Shown piece by piece: positions 11,904 to 25,500 of a stretch of DNA of 64,000 nucleotides. Location of the stretch: positions 7,069,001 to 7,133,000 of the forward strand of contig NC_092579.1 of NCBI RefSeq assembly GCF_037975245.1, given 5' to 3'. Both the position numbers and the translations under genes were made by a program. Below the pieces are notes generated by a model. The model was not told the origin of the DNA, searched no databases, and saw nothing but the letters and a program-made list of their open reading frames with translations. This DNA is from Apostichopus japonicus (taxonomy: Eukaryota; Echinodermata; Holothuroidea; Aspidochirotida; Stichopodidae). Within the stretch, counting starts at the first letter, position 1. Each line of letters starts with the position of its first letter.

Positions 11904-12540
11904 AACTCAATTTGACAAACCTCAATTAGAAGTGATGAGAAACTGTGTTTCATGTGCCATTTTATTTATACATCTACACATGGGAAAACTTTTCGAGAAT
12001 TGTTATTTGCTTTTTGTCTATGTTTCAAGTTCAAATAAAGTATGGACCTTCAATGTTTGGTTAAGTCTGTTTTTAGAAGGTTTACTATTTTGAACATTTT
12101 AATGCGATTACATTATGACACGAATACTGAAAAATGTGCTTAAATGCCAGACATCGCAGGCGTATATCTAGCCATTTCTTCGTATATGTTGGTTAGGTAT
12201 CTATGTGATGGCTTCAACTATTTTGTCAATGATTATCACAATTTTCATGCAAGGTGACTTGAATCAGCAAGGAAGGCTCTATTGAATTATGGATTTTTGA
12301 TAAATTCGTTCCTATTACCAAGGTTTTGTATTTTTTATGAATTACAAGGTGTCAGGAATTGTCGAAAAAGTCAATCTCGTTCCATTTTGTGTTGGAGGGC
12401 AAGTTCCAATACCCAAACCAGGACTTCTGAACTACAAATGGAAAAAAAAATGCCCAAGGAATTTTCAAAAAGTTCCACAAATAAATTGCTCCAGATGGCC
12501 TTTTGTGTTTTAATTTAAGCATGAACTGTCACATGTAACT
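11904..12540. other. Flank of the duplication with possible poly(A) signal
   Basis: After the duplicated frame's stop there is an AATAAA at about 12036 on the plus strand, compatible with a short 3' UTR. Nothing else identifiable up to the SINE at 12541. Confidence 0.3.
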
Positions 12541-12770
12541 ATATATGTATTTTAGATCCTCCTGCAAGCAGGAACTTGCGAAGAAGCCTCATTGGCTTAT
12601 CAAAGCCGCAAGCTGACCGAAGTCAGTCTCTTAGATTCATATTTAACGTCCATGATTATGAATTGTCAACAACTCTGTAACTGGACGACATACATTAATC
12701 TTGGAGTGACTCGAACCGGGGACCTTATAATTGGAAGGCACCGGCGTTAACCACTGAGCTAACACCCCGG
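12541..12770 (-). mobile_element. tRNA-derived SINE (family A, copy 1)
   Basis: On the minus strand it starts GGGGTGTTAGCTCAGTGG (A box) and continues to GGTTCGAGTCACTCC (B box), a tRNA-like head at 12770-12706. A ~150-base body follows, shared with 25470-25680. The 3' end reads CTAAAATACAT. Confidence 0.8.
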
Positions 12771-12775
12771 TAATG

Positions 12776-13545
12776 TAAAGAACTATTGACTACACACGAC
12801 TACATTTTGGTTAAACAATACTAGTCAATGCAATGTATCGCAGATAGCTTTAGTACGTACAGCCATGCATGCAGCTAGTATGACGCCATTTTGCTTTCTT
12901 GCAAATATATATACTCAATTGTGAGGACAAGTTCAAAATTCACCTTTCCAAACGGTTTTGCTCCCTTTCACTAAATAGAAATACAACTCTCAGGTCACCG
13001 TGGCTACAGCAACATATCAGGATGATGGTCACCTTCCACGTCTGCCATTAAAGGGAAACTCTGCAGGCAAACTTCAGTAAGATCTCTACCAACGGGTTAG
13101 TTGTCCTCCTCTCCTAAAGCAATGCAGGGATGCCAGGATATATGGATGCATATTGATAATAAAACGAATAAATGAATTAACAATAGAATGTTCCAATTGT
13201 TTCACATTTATTTTTGATGGTCAAATTACACAAAATACGAACAGTTTCCTCCCTAAAAGGGATGACATCTCTTCCCCTTTCTGCGTGACTTGAAACTGAG
13301 ATTCCGGAGGAAAAGCATCATGTACATAAACCCATCATACATCCCAAACAGCTGGAAAGCAAGCAACTGATTCACCATATATATAATAATTATATCATTA
13401 CAAAGAAGCATCCAAAAAATTATGAAAATTTACAATCTATCCAGAAAAAAACAAAATTGCTCAAAGGACCTGCCCCTGGCATCAGACCAATGAATTTTCT
13501 TTTTCATACATTTGCTTAAGCTATGGGTTCGTTGTCGGATGACTG
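12776..13545. other. Non-coding, nothing identified
   Basis: AT-rich sequence with no supported gene, RNA or element. Confidence 0.4.
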
Positions 13546-13552
13546 TTGCGTT

Positions 13553-14590
13553 TCACCATAACAAGTCTCACAGATGACAAGAAAAAAACTGTTGAAAACA
13601 AAACTGGGCTGTTTCGTTTCACCATAACAAGTTTCATAGATGACAAGAAAAAAATGTTGGAAACAAAACTGGGAAGTTCCATAACTTCGTATTACAAAAA
13701 GTTTGTGAGGGGAAAAGAAAATGAAAAACAAAAAATACTACTAAGTGAACTAGATTTATAAATATTGGTCAATACTGATAAATTATTTTACTCAGGGTAT
13801 AAATATTGGTGAATGGTCTTCTTCACAACTGATGATGAAAATATTACACAATACTAGCTTTATAAAATAGCAATAAAATAAAAGAAACCTTTCGTAATTG
13901 ATTGTTTCAACTCTTTATGAGTGGTGTGGTGCTGATGCCCTCTTCCATGTCTTGCTCTACTTCATTTAAGCTGATTATGACTTTATTCTTCCAGTTTAAC
14001 TGTTTCACTTTCTTTCATTCTATTTTTCCTTTACCACTTACTAAGTTCAATGTCATCATCAATTTTGTGTTTATATAATTTGTAAAATGTTACCAGTCTC
14101 TAACACTTCACTTTAACACGTTTCACACGGATGACAAGAAAAAACTGTTGAAAACAAAATTGGGAAGTTCCATAACTACGTATTACAAAAAGTTTGTGAG
14201 GGGAAAAGAAAAATGAGAAACAAAAAAATACTACTAAGTGAACTAGATTTATAAATATTGGTCAATACTGATAAATTAATTTACTCAGGGTATAAATAAT
14301 GGTGAATAGTCTTCTTCACAACTGATGATGAAAATATTGCACAATACTAGCTTATGAAATAGCTATAAAATAAAAGAAACCTTTCGTAATTGATTGTTTC
14401 AACTCTTTATAAGTGGTATGGTGCTGATGTCCTTCTCCGTGTTTTGCTTTACTTCACTTAAGCCGATTATGACTTTTTATTCTAGTTTAACTCTTTTTCA
14501 CTTTCTTTCATTCTTACTAAGTTCAATGCCATCATCAATTTTGTGCTTGTATAATTTGTAAAATGTTACCAGTCTCTAACACTTCTATGA
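13553..14590. repeat. Tandem duplication of ~490 bp with an extra 65-bp sub-repeat
   Basis: The block 13620-14110 is repeated with about 5% change at 14122-14587; both end ACCAGTCTCTAACACTTC. Its first ~65 bp (CACCATAACAAGT..GATGACAAGAAAAAA) also occurs once more at 13553. Short frames on both strands across it look like chance. Confidence 0.85.
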
Positions 14591-16424
14591 TCATATAAAC
14601 TTAAGAGAATAAAATTAAAACTAAAAGCTGCACTCTCAATCATTACCAACATACGTCTTGCAATGGGTAGATGCAAAAGAGAGGCTGATCTAATTCTGGC
14701 CAGTACATGTGATGTGATTACCTGATTGTACTAACACATATCCTTTTCTAATGTAGCCATGTGATCCATGTGCAAAGTCTACGTTCAAAGTTGAAGGTAT
14801 TTACAGTAGATCTATAATTACCAATACAACTAACATAAGACCAACATTATTTCTGGGCTTTGAGGTACAAAATTGAAAAACTGCAATTTCCTAATGCAAA
14901 CTGTAGCTGTCAACTGTAATAAATAAGAATGTCCACATGCATATATAAACTGCATATTTTATGGGATGTAATGATATTATCATACTCCTTTTATCACAAA
15001 ATAAACTGTAAGGCATGCTTTAGTTAGTGAGTACTATGTTATATGCGACCCATCCACTTTTGCAAGCTGTTAAAATAAGTTAAGAGTGCCAGTTTTTAGA
15101 AGGAACAAAAGTATATATTTTCCCTGCTCTGAAAACTCAGTGTTTAACCCCACAGGATCCAAATTAGGTGATGCTTAAAGGTAAACACACAAAGGGTCCA
15201 TTACAAACTGATATATGTTAACGATACATCGAAAACTGACGGGTAAATTTTAGACAATGGAAAAGAGCAACAAAATTTATTGAATCCTCTTGTAGCCTCA
15301 GAAAAGTAAAAAATTGTCTTTCGTAACTTAGGGCCCTACTCAAGTCTGAACCCTTAACCCTATTGAAATTGTTGTGTTGTACCCCACCCCACACTACACA
15401 CATCTGTATTTTGCCTCATATTTGCAATCCTATTTATAAATTTAAAGTATTTGCATATATTCATACTGGAAAAAAATAAACTGAAATTGGCAGTAACTAT
15501 AATTATTTCACAATAGTGTGCTACCTTACATTCTGCTCAAAAAACTAATCCCTACATGGCACTATTTCATACCACTCAGGGCTGATATTCAATTTCCTCA
15601 CAGAGTTGAAACATTTGTCAGAGCATATTACAAAGAAATCTGCAAAATAAGTTGGCAAGACAGATGACCAAATGTTGAAAGAATCAAATGATCACATGGA
15701 AGTTAAGAGAGAAAAACATCTAAAAATATCTGATTTACCACAAACATCTATCTTATTGTATATCGGGAAATTGATAAAAAAATCCCTAGTTTGGTCCAAA
15801 GTTTGATTCCTGGTTGATTAAATAGATTGCCATTTACCTCCCAAAAGAATCTGTGAGGAAGGACAGACAATATGTTTCCTTTTCCAACAAATTAGCATAC
15901 ACATTGACTTCAATGATAAACAAGAATACAGCAAGAAAAAAGAAAAGAGATTATTCCAACTTCTTAGAGTCCACCAGATACAAACTGCAATTGTAGTGTA
16001 CCAGTGACCATTTCATGAACATATTTTAGTTTTTCTGGATACTTAACATTCCCTGCATAGTCTCTGCAACATATTTAAGACAGTTTAGCATATTTTTTTA
16101 AACCCAAATTCCAAGTTTACATATTAACAATAGACTACATGAGATGGTAGTCACATCTTGATCCTGATCAATCATGAATATTGAACATATTATTTACCTC
16201 CAACACCCTAAAGAGATGGATGAACCCATGGTAGACAATAATAATTAGGAAAATGATCACTACACACTGCCTCTTAACTCACTACTGGTACTTACATGGC
16301 TGGCACATTTGGCACAAACTTATGCCTGGATTGGTAAAAAGGTGACTGAAGAATATTTTTGACTGATTTGTTTGTAGATAAGTACCTACTTTGTGTAACA
16401 TCATAGCAACTAGTTGTTCTATTA
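14591..16424. other. Non-coding, nothing identified
   Basis: Low-GC sequence. No repeat family, RNA gene or exon could be supported. Confidence 0.4.
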
Positions 16425-18170
16425 CTTTCTGAATATTAACTACTTTAATTACTGGATCAACAATAGCATAGTAATTCCTTCTACTATATCGACAGTATAG
16501 CCACTACTTACTGGATCAACAATAACAGTGGCCTTCTACTATATCTGCAGTGTAGTCACCACTTGCTGGATCAACAATAACAGTGGCCTTCTACTATATC
16601 TGCAGTGTAGTCACCACTTGCTGGATCAACAATAACAGTGGCCTTCTACTATATCTGCAGTGTAGTCACCACTTGCTGGATCAACAATAACAGAGGCCTT
16701 CTACTATATCTGCAGTGTAGTCACCACTTGCTGGATCAACAATAACAGTGGCCTTCTACTATATCTGCAGTGTAGTCACCACTTGCTGGATCAACAATAA
16801 CAGTGGCCTTCTACTATATCTGCAGTGTAGTCACCACTTGCTGGATCAACAATAACAGTGGCCTTCTACTATATCTGCAGTGTAGTCACTACTTCCTGGA
16901 TCAACAATAACAGTGGCCTTCTACTATATCTGCAGTGTAGTCACCACTTGCTGGATCAACAATAGCAGTGGCCTTCTTCTATATCTGTAGTGTAGTCACT
17001 ACTTACTGGATCAAATAACAGTGGCCTTCTACTATATCTTCAGTGTAGTCACTTCTTACTGGATCAACAATAACAGTGACCTTCTACTATATCTGTAGTG
17101 TAGTCACTACTTACTGGATCAACAATAACAGTGGCCTTCTACTATATCTGCAGTGTAGACACTACTTACTGGATCAACAATAACAGTGGCCTTCTACTAT
17201 ATCTGCGGTGTAGTCACTTCTTACTGGATCAACAATAACAGTGCCCTTCTTCTATATCTGTGGTGTAGTCACTACTTACTGGATCAACAATAACAAAGGC
17301 CTTTTAACATATCTGCTGTGTAGTCACTACTTACTGGATCAACAATAGCATATAGTGGTTCCTTCTATTAGTCCTGAAGTGTAGTCACTTCTCATTGGAT
17401 CATCACTGGATAGTTGTCAGTTCTAGTATTTCTGCACTACTTACTGGATCAAGCCCACGTTATTGCAACTCTTAAAATTTCCTGTGGGCTATATATAGAT
17501 ACTACTTACTGGATGAACACTAGCATATTTGCATTTTCAGTATTTCCTGTTTATTGATTCCTTGATCATCATTGGCATAGTCGTTTGAGTATTTCCTTTA
17601 TAGTCCTCTGTCTGGAGCAAACTAGCATATATATAGTTGTTTCTTTTTGCACATTCTGTGTAGTTGCCACTAATATTCAATCATCACTAGGATAGTTGTT
17701 CCTGCAAGTATTTCCTGTATAGTCACTACTTCCTGGATCAACCCCTAGCATCATTGCATCTCTTAGTATTTCCTGTAGGCTATCTTCAGTACTTACTTAT
17801 CCAACACTTGTATAAAGGTCACCTCTTACTGGATCAAAGGAAGCATAGTTCTATCTTTTAGTATTTTGTATAGTCACCACTTTACTGGATCAGCACTAGA
17901 ATATAATTGCCCTTTTTAGTATTTCCTGTGTAGTCACTACTGTCACTGGATCAAAACTGACATCGTTGATGATTTTAGTTCTTCCTGTATAGTTGTCACT
18001 GCTTATTGGATCAACACTAGTGCATGTAGTTGCTCCTTCTAGTATTTCTTGTATAGTCACCAATCAATGGATCACCACTTACCCTAGCTGCATATCTAAG
18101 TATTTCCTGTATAATCACTGCTTTTACTGTAATTAAACAGTGGAATAGTTTACTTCTAATTACTGAACAC
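16425..18170. repeat. 55-bp minisatellite, homogeneous core and degenerate flank
   Basis: The unit reads CTGGATCAACAATAACAGTG, then GCCTTCTACTATATCTGCAG, then TGTAGTCACCACTTG. Spacing is exactly 55 bp (for example 16566, 16621, 16676). Units from about 16500 to 17340 are nearly uniform. Beyond 17340 they drift in sequence and length to about 18170, keeping ACTGGATCA and GTATTTCCTGT. Confidence 0.9.
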
Positions 18171-19141
18171 TCACATGGCCAAATTGTTACATCTTGATTC
18201 ACTTTTGAAATTAAGCTCATCTAATTTGATGTCTCACTACATCAATAATACAGGAACTTCATGCTCAGGCAGCAAAACAGCTTGATTGCTAATAAAAAAG
18301 GCTACAAAGTTACAATGAACATATTATGAAAATTCCAGAAATACTATTTGCATGATAGTCACAATTTTGTGACAACCATTGTATTCCCAAATCATCATGG
18401 TAACGATAACTATGTAAGCCAGCCATTCTCCACTGAAGGTAAGTAGTACCAACACGAGATGCTTGCTTTTCCACCACCTCACATTTTCTTTGAGTAGCAT
18501 AGCTGCCTCTTGCGGAGGTGCTTTGACTCCTACCTTTCTTACCTCTATACTTTTATTACAGCATCTCTAACATGAGGACACTATTACCACTCATCTCTAA
18601 CACATATATTTGCTCCTAAATTTCTCCATTAGCAAGTAGTCAAATTTGAAATATACCTCTAATAATCAAGACACTGGTGAATCCCTGCACAAACCAATTT
18701 TGCAGAGATGACATATTTACTTTCTCTCATTAAAGCATAGACATTAATCTAACTTGATGAGAAGTGTTAATGCATCTACTTTTTTTTAAGTGAACTCTTT
18801 TGTACAATAAATACAAAGTAGCACATGTTTATACAAGACACTTCTGGATCCATGCAATCTCGATATTAATTCTCGTGCTATGAAGCTAAGCATGAAGCAC
18901 TCTCTACTCATTGCCCAACCTGAAACCTTGAAAATCCATGATTTATACTCATCATACCATATTCCACCCAAAAAAAATGAATAACATCCAACCTCAAAAT
19001 ATAACAAGGCAGCTATTGCAAGAATTGGAAGAAATCAGAAACACTTAACTTACTTAATTACAAACCTTCAACAATAAGTTATGGTTTTGTGATTTTCAAA
19101 TTCTCTGTGTAACTCACAGCTGCATATATCCAACCATTAAC
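18171..19141. other. Non-coding, nothing identified
   Basis: No supported gene or repeat between the minisatellite and the hAT MITE. Confidence 0.4.
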
Positions 19142-19149
19142 TGTATATC

Positions 19150-19535
19150 CAGTGGCGGAGCGTCCATACAGTCAGGGGGGGGGGGCGGATGCCCCCCCTG
19201 ACGGACCCAAATGGACTGCTGGCGCCCTTTTCAGCTCTTTAACACTTTTTACTTATTCGCGATTATTCACTTTTTTATTGCGCTCTCATCTACCTATTGA
19301 CATTTGTCACATTTTGTTGGTGTAATTTGGCGATGACACCTATTTATTCTTCGTTTATCTGCAAATTAGCCAGGCCCGGAAAGGGTCATTTCCGGCGATC
19401 TAAGGAGTATCTTTACTCAAAAAATTTATGTATGCTACGCGCCAACCTGTGATGGCGCTCCGCTTAGATAGTGTCGAAAGCGCCCCTACAGACCATTCTC
19501 GCCCCTCCTGACCAATACCCCTAGCTCCGCCACTG
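19150..19535. mobile_element. hAT-type MITE, 386 bp, 8-bp TSD tgtatatc
   Basis: The termini CAGTGGCGGAGC and GCTCCGCCACTG are a perfect 12-bp inverted repeat, flanked by exact tgtatatc on both sides (19142-19149 and 19536-19543). Same family as 55138-55485 and 63470-63676. Non-autonomous, with no coding capacity. Confidence 0.92.
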
Positions 19536-20455
19536 TGTATATCCAACCATTAATGACATTGATAATCTGTACCAGTTGGTTTTCATTTTGAAAACAAACA
19601 TGACACACTGTCTTGAGTCACACTTTACTTAGTGAGTGCAATTAGTTTGATGGAGGCATTGATTAATCCAATAGTCTAAGGTATTGATTAATCCAATAGT
19701 CTAAGGTATTGATTAATCCAATAGTCGGAGGCATAAATCTGTCACTCATCAACTGCCTTCAATGGTAACAGCCGTCAGCTGCAATTACAGCTTGGTTGTA
19801 CCTCTGTGTCACCAATTAAAACCAACACATGTCATATCTTCATATAATATTGGATATTCATCAATCTGATGATGTGATACAAGTGTAGACATCCATTTGA
19901 ATACCCACCCATAAGAAGTGAGTTATTAACAGCTTTCCAGAAGTGTCGAAAATCTTGCATGTAGCGCAAAATTCAATGTAGGTCTAATCTTTAATACCAT
20001 ATTTGGAAATCTCTGAAATTTTTTCATTTACCCAATAACATCAATATGGTGCAACTAATTAGTGGACAAACTTGAGGAATGGTGCTTATCCTTTCAAGAA
20101 ACCATATGTCAATTTTTCCCATTGTATGGTTGAAAAACTTGTCCTAGCAGACTGACAAAACAGTGTATCACATTTGCATGACACACAGTAAAACCCAAGA
20201 TGTCTTAAATCAACAACAAGTGTTCTAGTAAATGCATGAGCTGGACCGAAGCCAAGACTCATTCTCATGCAAACATCAATGATTTGAACTTATCAAAGAT
20301 ACTAGTTACCAAGGCGATTCAGCAATGCGCTAAAACTTCTTTCAAAGACTTTTCTAGCACATATTAGCAAATGTATATCTGTCTGTACATACCAAGCACC
20401 AAACCCACACAATTCTTTGCTCTTTTCAAATTTGTTTATAATTTCCAAGTCAGTT

Positions 20456-20461
<6 letters not shown>

Positions 20462-20505
<44 letters not shown>

Positions 20506-20515
20506 ATATATATAT
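20462..20515. repeat. (TA)n microsatellite
   Basis: Interrupted TA tract with ATGTATG variants, between otherwise unremarkable intergenic DNA (19544-20660). Confidence 0.85.
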
Positions 20516-20659
20516 GTACATATATACATGAAAAGCCAAAATTTCTTTTGAACCACCTTCCTGTCACTTTCAGGGTTTTTTGGAATGAATATGTAAGCAT
20601 GTAAGGCTTCTGACGGGCAACCCCAGCAAAGAAATGGCTACATAGGAATCACCACAAAC

Positions 20660-20745
20660 AAAGGCTTGGTGAATAGTCATCAGTTGGTAGCACATAGAAC
20701 TCATAATATTCATGAGGTCACTGGTTCAAATCCAATTCTAGCCGA
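20660..20745 (+). pseudogene. tRNA-like sequence (Met-like anticodon loop), pseudogene or SINE head
   Basis: Plus-strand tRNA landmarks occur in order: GGCTTGG, A-box-like TCAGTTGGTAGCACA, a CTCATAA loop (CAT anticodon, as in elongator tRNA-Met), B box GGTTCAAATCC, and a closing CTAGCC. The anticodon stem and part of the acceptor stem are mispaired, so it is probably not a working tRNA. A T-run follows at 20755. Confidence 0.5.
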
Positions 20746-20769
20746 ACATTTCTTTGCTTTTTTTTTCAG

Positions 20770-22345
20770 TTTTGGTTTCTAATTTCACAGTCAGCTCTGC
20801 ATTGTTCATTTACTTGTAAAGAAATAATGACTTTTATCTCTGAAAAAAAGCAAAGTTTCCAGAGTAACCAGTCTATTCCCATGAACTACATGAGTACAGC
20901 TGTTACCTCATGATGCATCAAAACCTTTTTGAATAGCATTTACTTACCTTAGAACTCTCTGCAATTATACTACATGCAAAACTCAACAGTTACAACACAA
21001 GGCCTTCATGACGTCCAGGTTGCTAAAGCCAATTTCTTTTTACGATCAATATTCCGTAAGAAATCTCCAAACATATTTTCCACTGAATTGCCACAAGAAG
21101 ATTGTCAAATTTTACTTAAAATGTGAAGATTTTTCTTCAATTCAATCAGATAACAAATAATCTCAAACAAGTACATCAAGGTTATTAAACATAAAGAATT
21201 TTTTTTTCCAACAGAGTATTTGTTAATCTAATGTTTAATGAACACCAAGCTTCAAAATGCTTTTCTTTAAATTTGTAAGATTCATAAACCAACAAAATAA
21301 GAGCAAAACTAATTGACAATTTTTGAATGTTTGTTTCAACTCACTAAACAACAATGGAAATTTGACATCAAAACTCCTTATAAAGCTTTTTTTTCTGAAC
21401 GTTTGTAATCCTCAAAACAATTTTTACTGACGGCAAAGTACAAATAATTGTTGTCTACTAAGTATTCATAATTTGTTGTCCACACGATCTGCTTAGTCCT
21501 CTACTGTACACTCTCATCACATATATTTTACAGAATATACCTTAACTTTTTCATCGCATACTGTCTGATTTTCAGCGACGCTATCTTTACAATTTCCTTG
21601 GTATCGATAAATGTATCTATCTGAGGACATTTTAAACCGTCCTATAAGCTATGTTGTCTTCAGCTGCCATTTACAAATATATCCCTTCCCAATTCCTTTT
21701 CTTCCATCGTCCTTTTGTCTCATAAAACTTTTGCAGTATTAAAAAACAGCATAAATCGCAGAGTAAAATTCTCTTAGTCTTTCTTATTACATTTTGACAT
21801 AAAGTACTTTGTTTTGTTTTTTTGTATCAGATTTTCTTTTCTAAAATAAACATATTTAATTATTTCCAACAGAGAACATATTTCAACATAAATTCAACCA
21901 ACACAAACCAGCTTAGTATCACAAATAATAATAATGTTAGACTCTTCTTCAACTTTTGATTCATTCTGCACCTTCAAGTAAGTACCTTATCTCTTTTTTT
22001 CATTTCCTTTCAAACGGTTCCTCTTTCAATCTACAGTACCTGGTGCTCACCATTTAGAATTTGCTGCCAAGGTCCCACACAACAACTACACTATCTCTGG
22101 CTGCTACCTGTTGATCACAATTAATACTCAGCATAATTTTTCTTCGTAAAGACTTAAATTCCTCCAGATGTACCTTCTGCTTTCTTTCTTTCTATTTGAT
22201 TTGTCTTTTGTTTTGGAAAGATCTTGGATTTTATCTGAATAATCAGAGAGTCTTTCGATGTCAAACAATACTGGCAGGTCTTTCTGGTAAGTCTTTGGAA
22301 AACTTGGCGATGGACAACTTCAGAGAGTCAAGACATCCCAGATCT
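20770..22345. other. Downstream flank of the rhomboid gene
   Basis: No other gene seen. This stretch should contain the rhomboid 3' UTR and poly(A) site on the minus strand. A TTTAAT at about 21857 (ATTAAA on the minus strand) is one possible signal but is not distinctive in such AT-rich DNA. Confidence 0.35.
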
Positions 22346-22593
22346 TCAGCTGCCTGGGATAGAGCCCACTGGATGTATGATGTTAAATATGACTACCAAA
22401 ATGACAAAAACTATATACAAAGTGATAGCTAACCACAAACCTAAACTATCATGCAACTTTTGCTTGTAGTTCCTCAAGACAAAAAGTCCCAACGTGGGTC
22501 CGACGAGCAATCCTATGATGTGACCCAGGTATGAGAAAGGAGGGTCGTACCCGCCGTAGCGACGATAAATCCCGCAGGCAAAGTCCAGCAGAG
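22346..22593 (-). CDS. Rhomboid terminal exon f: TM5, catalytic His in TM6, TM7, stop
   Basis: 248 nt encoding the end of Thr169 through Ser250, then TGA at 22348-22346. The acceptor is TTTCTCCTCAG. It contains CGIYRRYGG, then SYLGHIIGLLVG with the catalytic His193 and the GxxxG of TM6, VLRNY at 207-211, and a final hydrophobic helix about 221-241. The short tail ends PVGSIPGS. I did not find a convincing poly(A) site just downstream, so the 3' UTR end is open. Confidence 0.92.
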
Positions 22594-25500
22594 CTGAGGA
22601 GAAAGAATGAGAAGGCTTAACTCGGGTTCCTAAAAACAATTTAGCAGATTGTTGTATAATAATATGAATATTAATATTAATAAAAAAAGTAATAATAGTC
22701 ATAATCAGCAGTTATTTTTAAGACGCTCAAGCGACCACAAATGTGGGAGAAGCCCACAAGGGCTCATGGATTACAACTTACACGTTGGGTAACTTCCAAT
22801 TCAACATTTTAACTCAAATTTTGAATCTTTTCAATTTAAGAAGTCGTTTCAGATGGGAAAACCGTATATTGCTCTTGGATAAAAAACCCACCTTACTATG
22901 ACCGAGCTAGGTATCAAACCCGGAACCTTCCGATGGCTAAGCCTCATTACTTCAAATGCCACCGCCTTTATCCACTCGGCCACAGCACCGGTTCTCAAAT
23001 ATTAAAAATAATTATAAGTATGACTAAAAAATGATGGCACATTCCTATTTTGCAGATATTATGACATACTATCTGGTATAACCAAGATGACAGCTTTGGT
23101 TGAGATATGTTACAATACTCAACCTTATATCCACTTGATGTACACACTGACAATGTCCCCTATATTCAGTACTTCGTAAATAAAAAAAAATTATTAGTAG
23201 AAATATTATTCTCCACTGGAAATAAGTTAATTCAAAACTATAAAAAAAGAAAAAGGTTTTTAGTACAATGCCCTGAGCATGTCATCCAATCTGCTGTAGC
23301 CAAATTCGAAAATAAATCAAATCTTTGCCATACAAAATACTATAAGGATGTGGTTTTACCTAACAACTAAGTTCCAGCAAGTTTGTTGACCAATCAATTT
23401 TAGCCACTGGAGCATCCCTTTAAACGATTGCAGATGAAAAGCTAATCAAAGATCTCCACATTATTGTTGTTATCTGTGCCTGATCATGACATACAAAGGT
23501 GCCTACCAAGCAAAAACCACAGCTATGCCAAGGCTTGGAATAAAACAAGGAACTATCAGTAGCTCAAACTGTAAAGCTTTTGCTATACTTGAGACTATTA
23601 TGAAAGCAGATTGCTTATAGAGTAAAAAACCACTAGGTTGCGGCTTTATAAAATGCTTTGCTGCACTTGCTGATTGAACGGTTGAAAGGGATACTCTCCT
23701 ATGGAAAGGACAAGTCCACAGATGAAGGTGTATGAGCTTAATAATAGAACTATACAAAAAATGGGTCCATGGATGAATGTGCCTAAGCTTTAAAGTGACA
23801 TATATACTCACTTATTGAAAGAATATGTTGAGTACTGTAGGTCTCTGAGCTTTCAAGTTACATGCATACTCACCTCTTAAAAGAATGGGTCCATGGATGA
23901 GAGTGCCTAAGCTTTGAAGTGACATATATACTTACATATTCAAAGAATGGGTCCTAGGATGAATATGCCTTAACTTTAAAGTGACATACATACTTACCTT
24001 GATAAGTATTCAATGGGTACTAGGATGAATGTGCCTAAGCTTTAATTTGTCATATAAACTCAGCTATTCAATGGGTCCAGGGATGAAAGTTCCTAAGCTT
24101 TAAAGTGACATATATACTTACCTATTCAAAGAATGGGTCCTAAGATGAATATGCCTAAACTTTAAAGTGACATACATACTTACCTTGGTAAGTATTCAAT
24201 GGGTACTAGGATGAATGTGCCTAAGCTTTAATTTGTCATATAAACTCAGCTATTCAATGGGTCCAGGGATGAAAGTTCCTAAGCTATAAAGTGACATATA
24301 TACTTACCTATTCAAAGAATGGGTCCTAGGATGAATGTGCCTAAGCTTTGAAGTGACATATATACTCACTTCTTGAAAGAATATGTTGAGTACTGTAGGT
24401 GTCTGAGCTTTCAAGTTACATGCACGCTCACCTCTTAAAAGAATGGGTCCATGGATTAATGTGCCTAAACTTTAAAGTGACATATTTTCTTCACCTACTG
24501 ACTGTGCAGCTTGGTGTCTAAACTCAATGTACTCACTTATTCCATAGACTATTCCCAACCTCACAAAGTTCCAGTTTGCTGTCTGGTAATTCTGATGAAC
24601 CAAAAAAACAAAAAGAATTTACTACAGTAACTTTCTAAAAAATACATTTTTAACAACTGAGCAAAAACAAAAACAGAAGTAGAAATGGAAAAAGTAAGAA
24701 ATGTTTATTTCTGCATCTGACTGTAATATGTGACCATACTTAAATTGGAGTTGATGAATATGAAATTGTATTCCAATGCGTTGAAAAAAGACACAAACAG
24801 TTTTAGAAACAAACAAGGGGGAATCAAGCAATCAAGCATTACTTTACACACTGGAAGCAAATTGTTCTCAAATATCTGCCTCTTTTTTTTAATTTACCTG
24901 CAGAGCAGCTGTTTATCACATTATAAAATATGTAAATATGAAGGACCTTCCAGCCATCGGAAGTAAGAGTAATAAGCTTAACAGTATATTTCGTGAATTC
25001 TTCAAATGGAAGTCTTTTAAAGATTTTAGAAAATCTTCTGGTTGGAGACTCTGAAGCTTTAACTTATGAAGTTTATGTTTACCCTCAGCCTTACAGTAAT
25101 CAGCCTTACAGATTAAGGTAGCTCTTTGTGAGCTTTTTTTGATTTATTAATTTTACCCAAACTACAAAAAATACTTCTGTCATTTATCATTTTCGATGCT
25201 AGCACGATCTTCTTCAGAGGCTAATTTCAGTCGAATAAAGTTAATGAACGACGTTTGGTAAATATTTTTTTGTTGAGGAAATATTTTAGTCTGTGTTTCC
25301 TTTTCCTCATCAGGACTAGATCTTGTATTGCAAAGTTTCTCAATTGGAGCTAAATCTTCAACAAACTGCCAGCTCATGCCTGGAATCAATAACACTTTGA
25401 CAACAATAGCCTCTGCATTTCAAACAGGGCAATCAGTATATATATATATGTATGTATTGTATTGTATTGTATGTATTTTAGATCCTCTCCAGGCAAGCAG

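Noticed and set aside
16425-17460. Regularly spaced repeats that could suggest a CRISPR array
   Set aside because: The whole 55-bp unit is conserved with no unique spacers, and the window is clearly animal DNA.
20660-20745. Functional tRNA-Met gene
   Set aside because: The boxes are recognisable but the anticodon and acceptor stems are mispaired and spacing is irregular, so it is listed as a pseudogene or SINE head.
23107-23370. 87-codon plus-strand frame in intron e-f
   Set aside because: Low-complexity Lys/Tyr/Asn content expected from AT-rich DNA; no domain, no splice sites and antisense to the gene.
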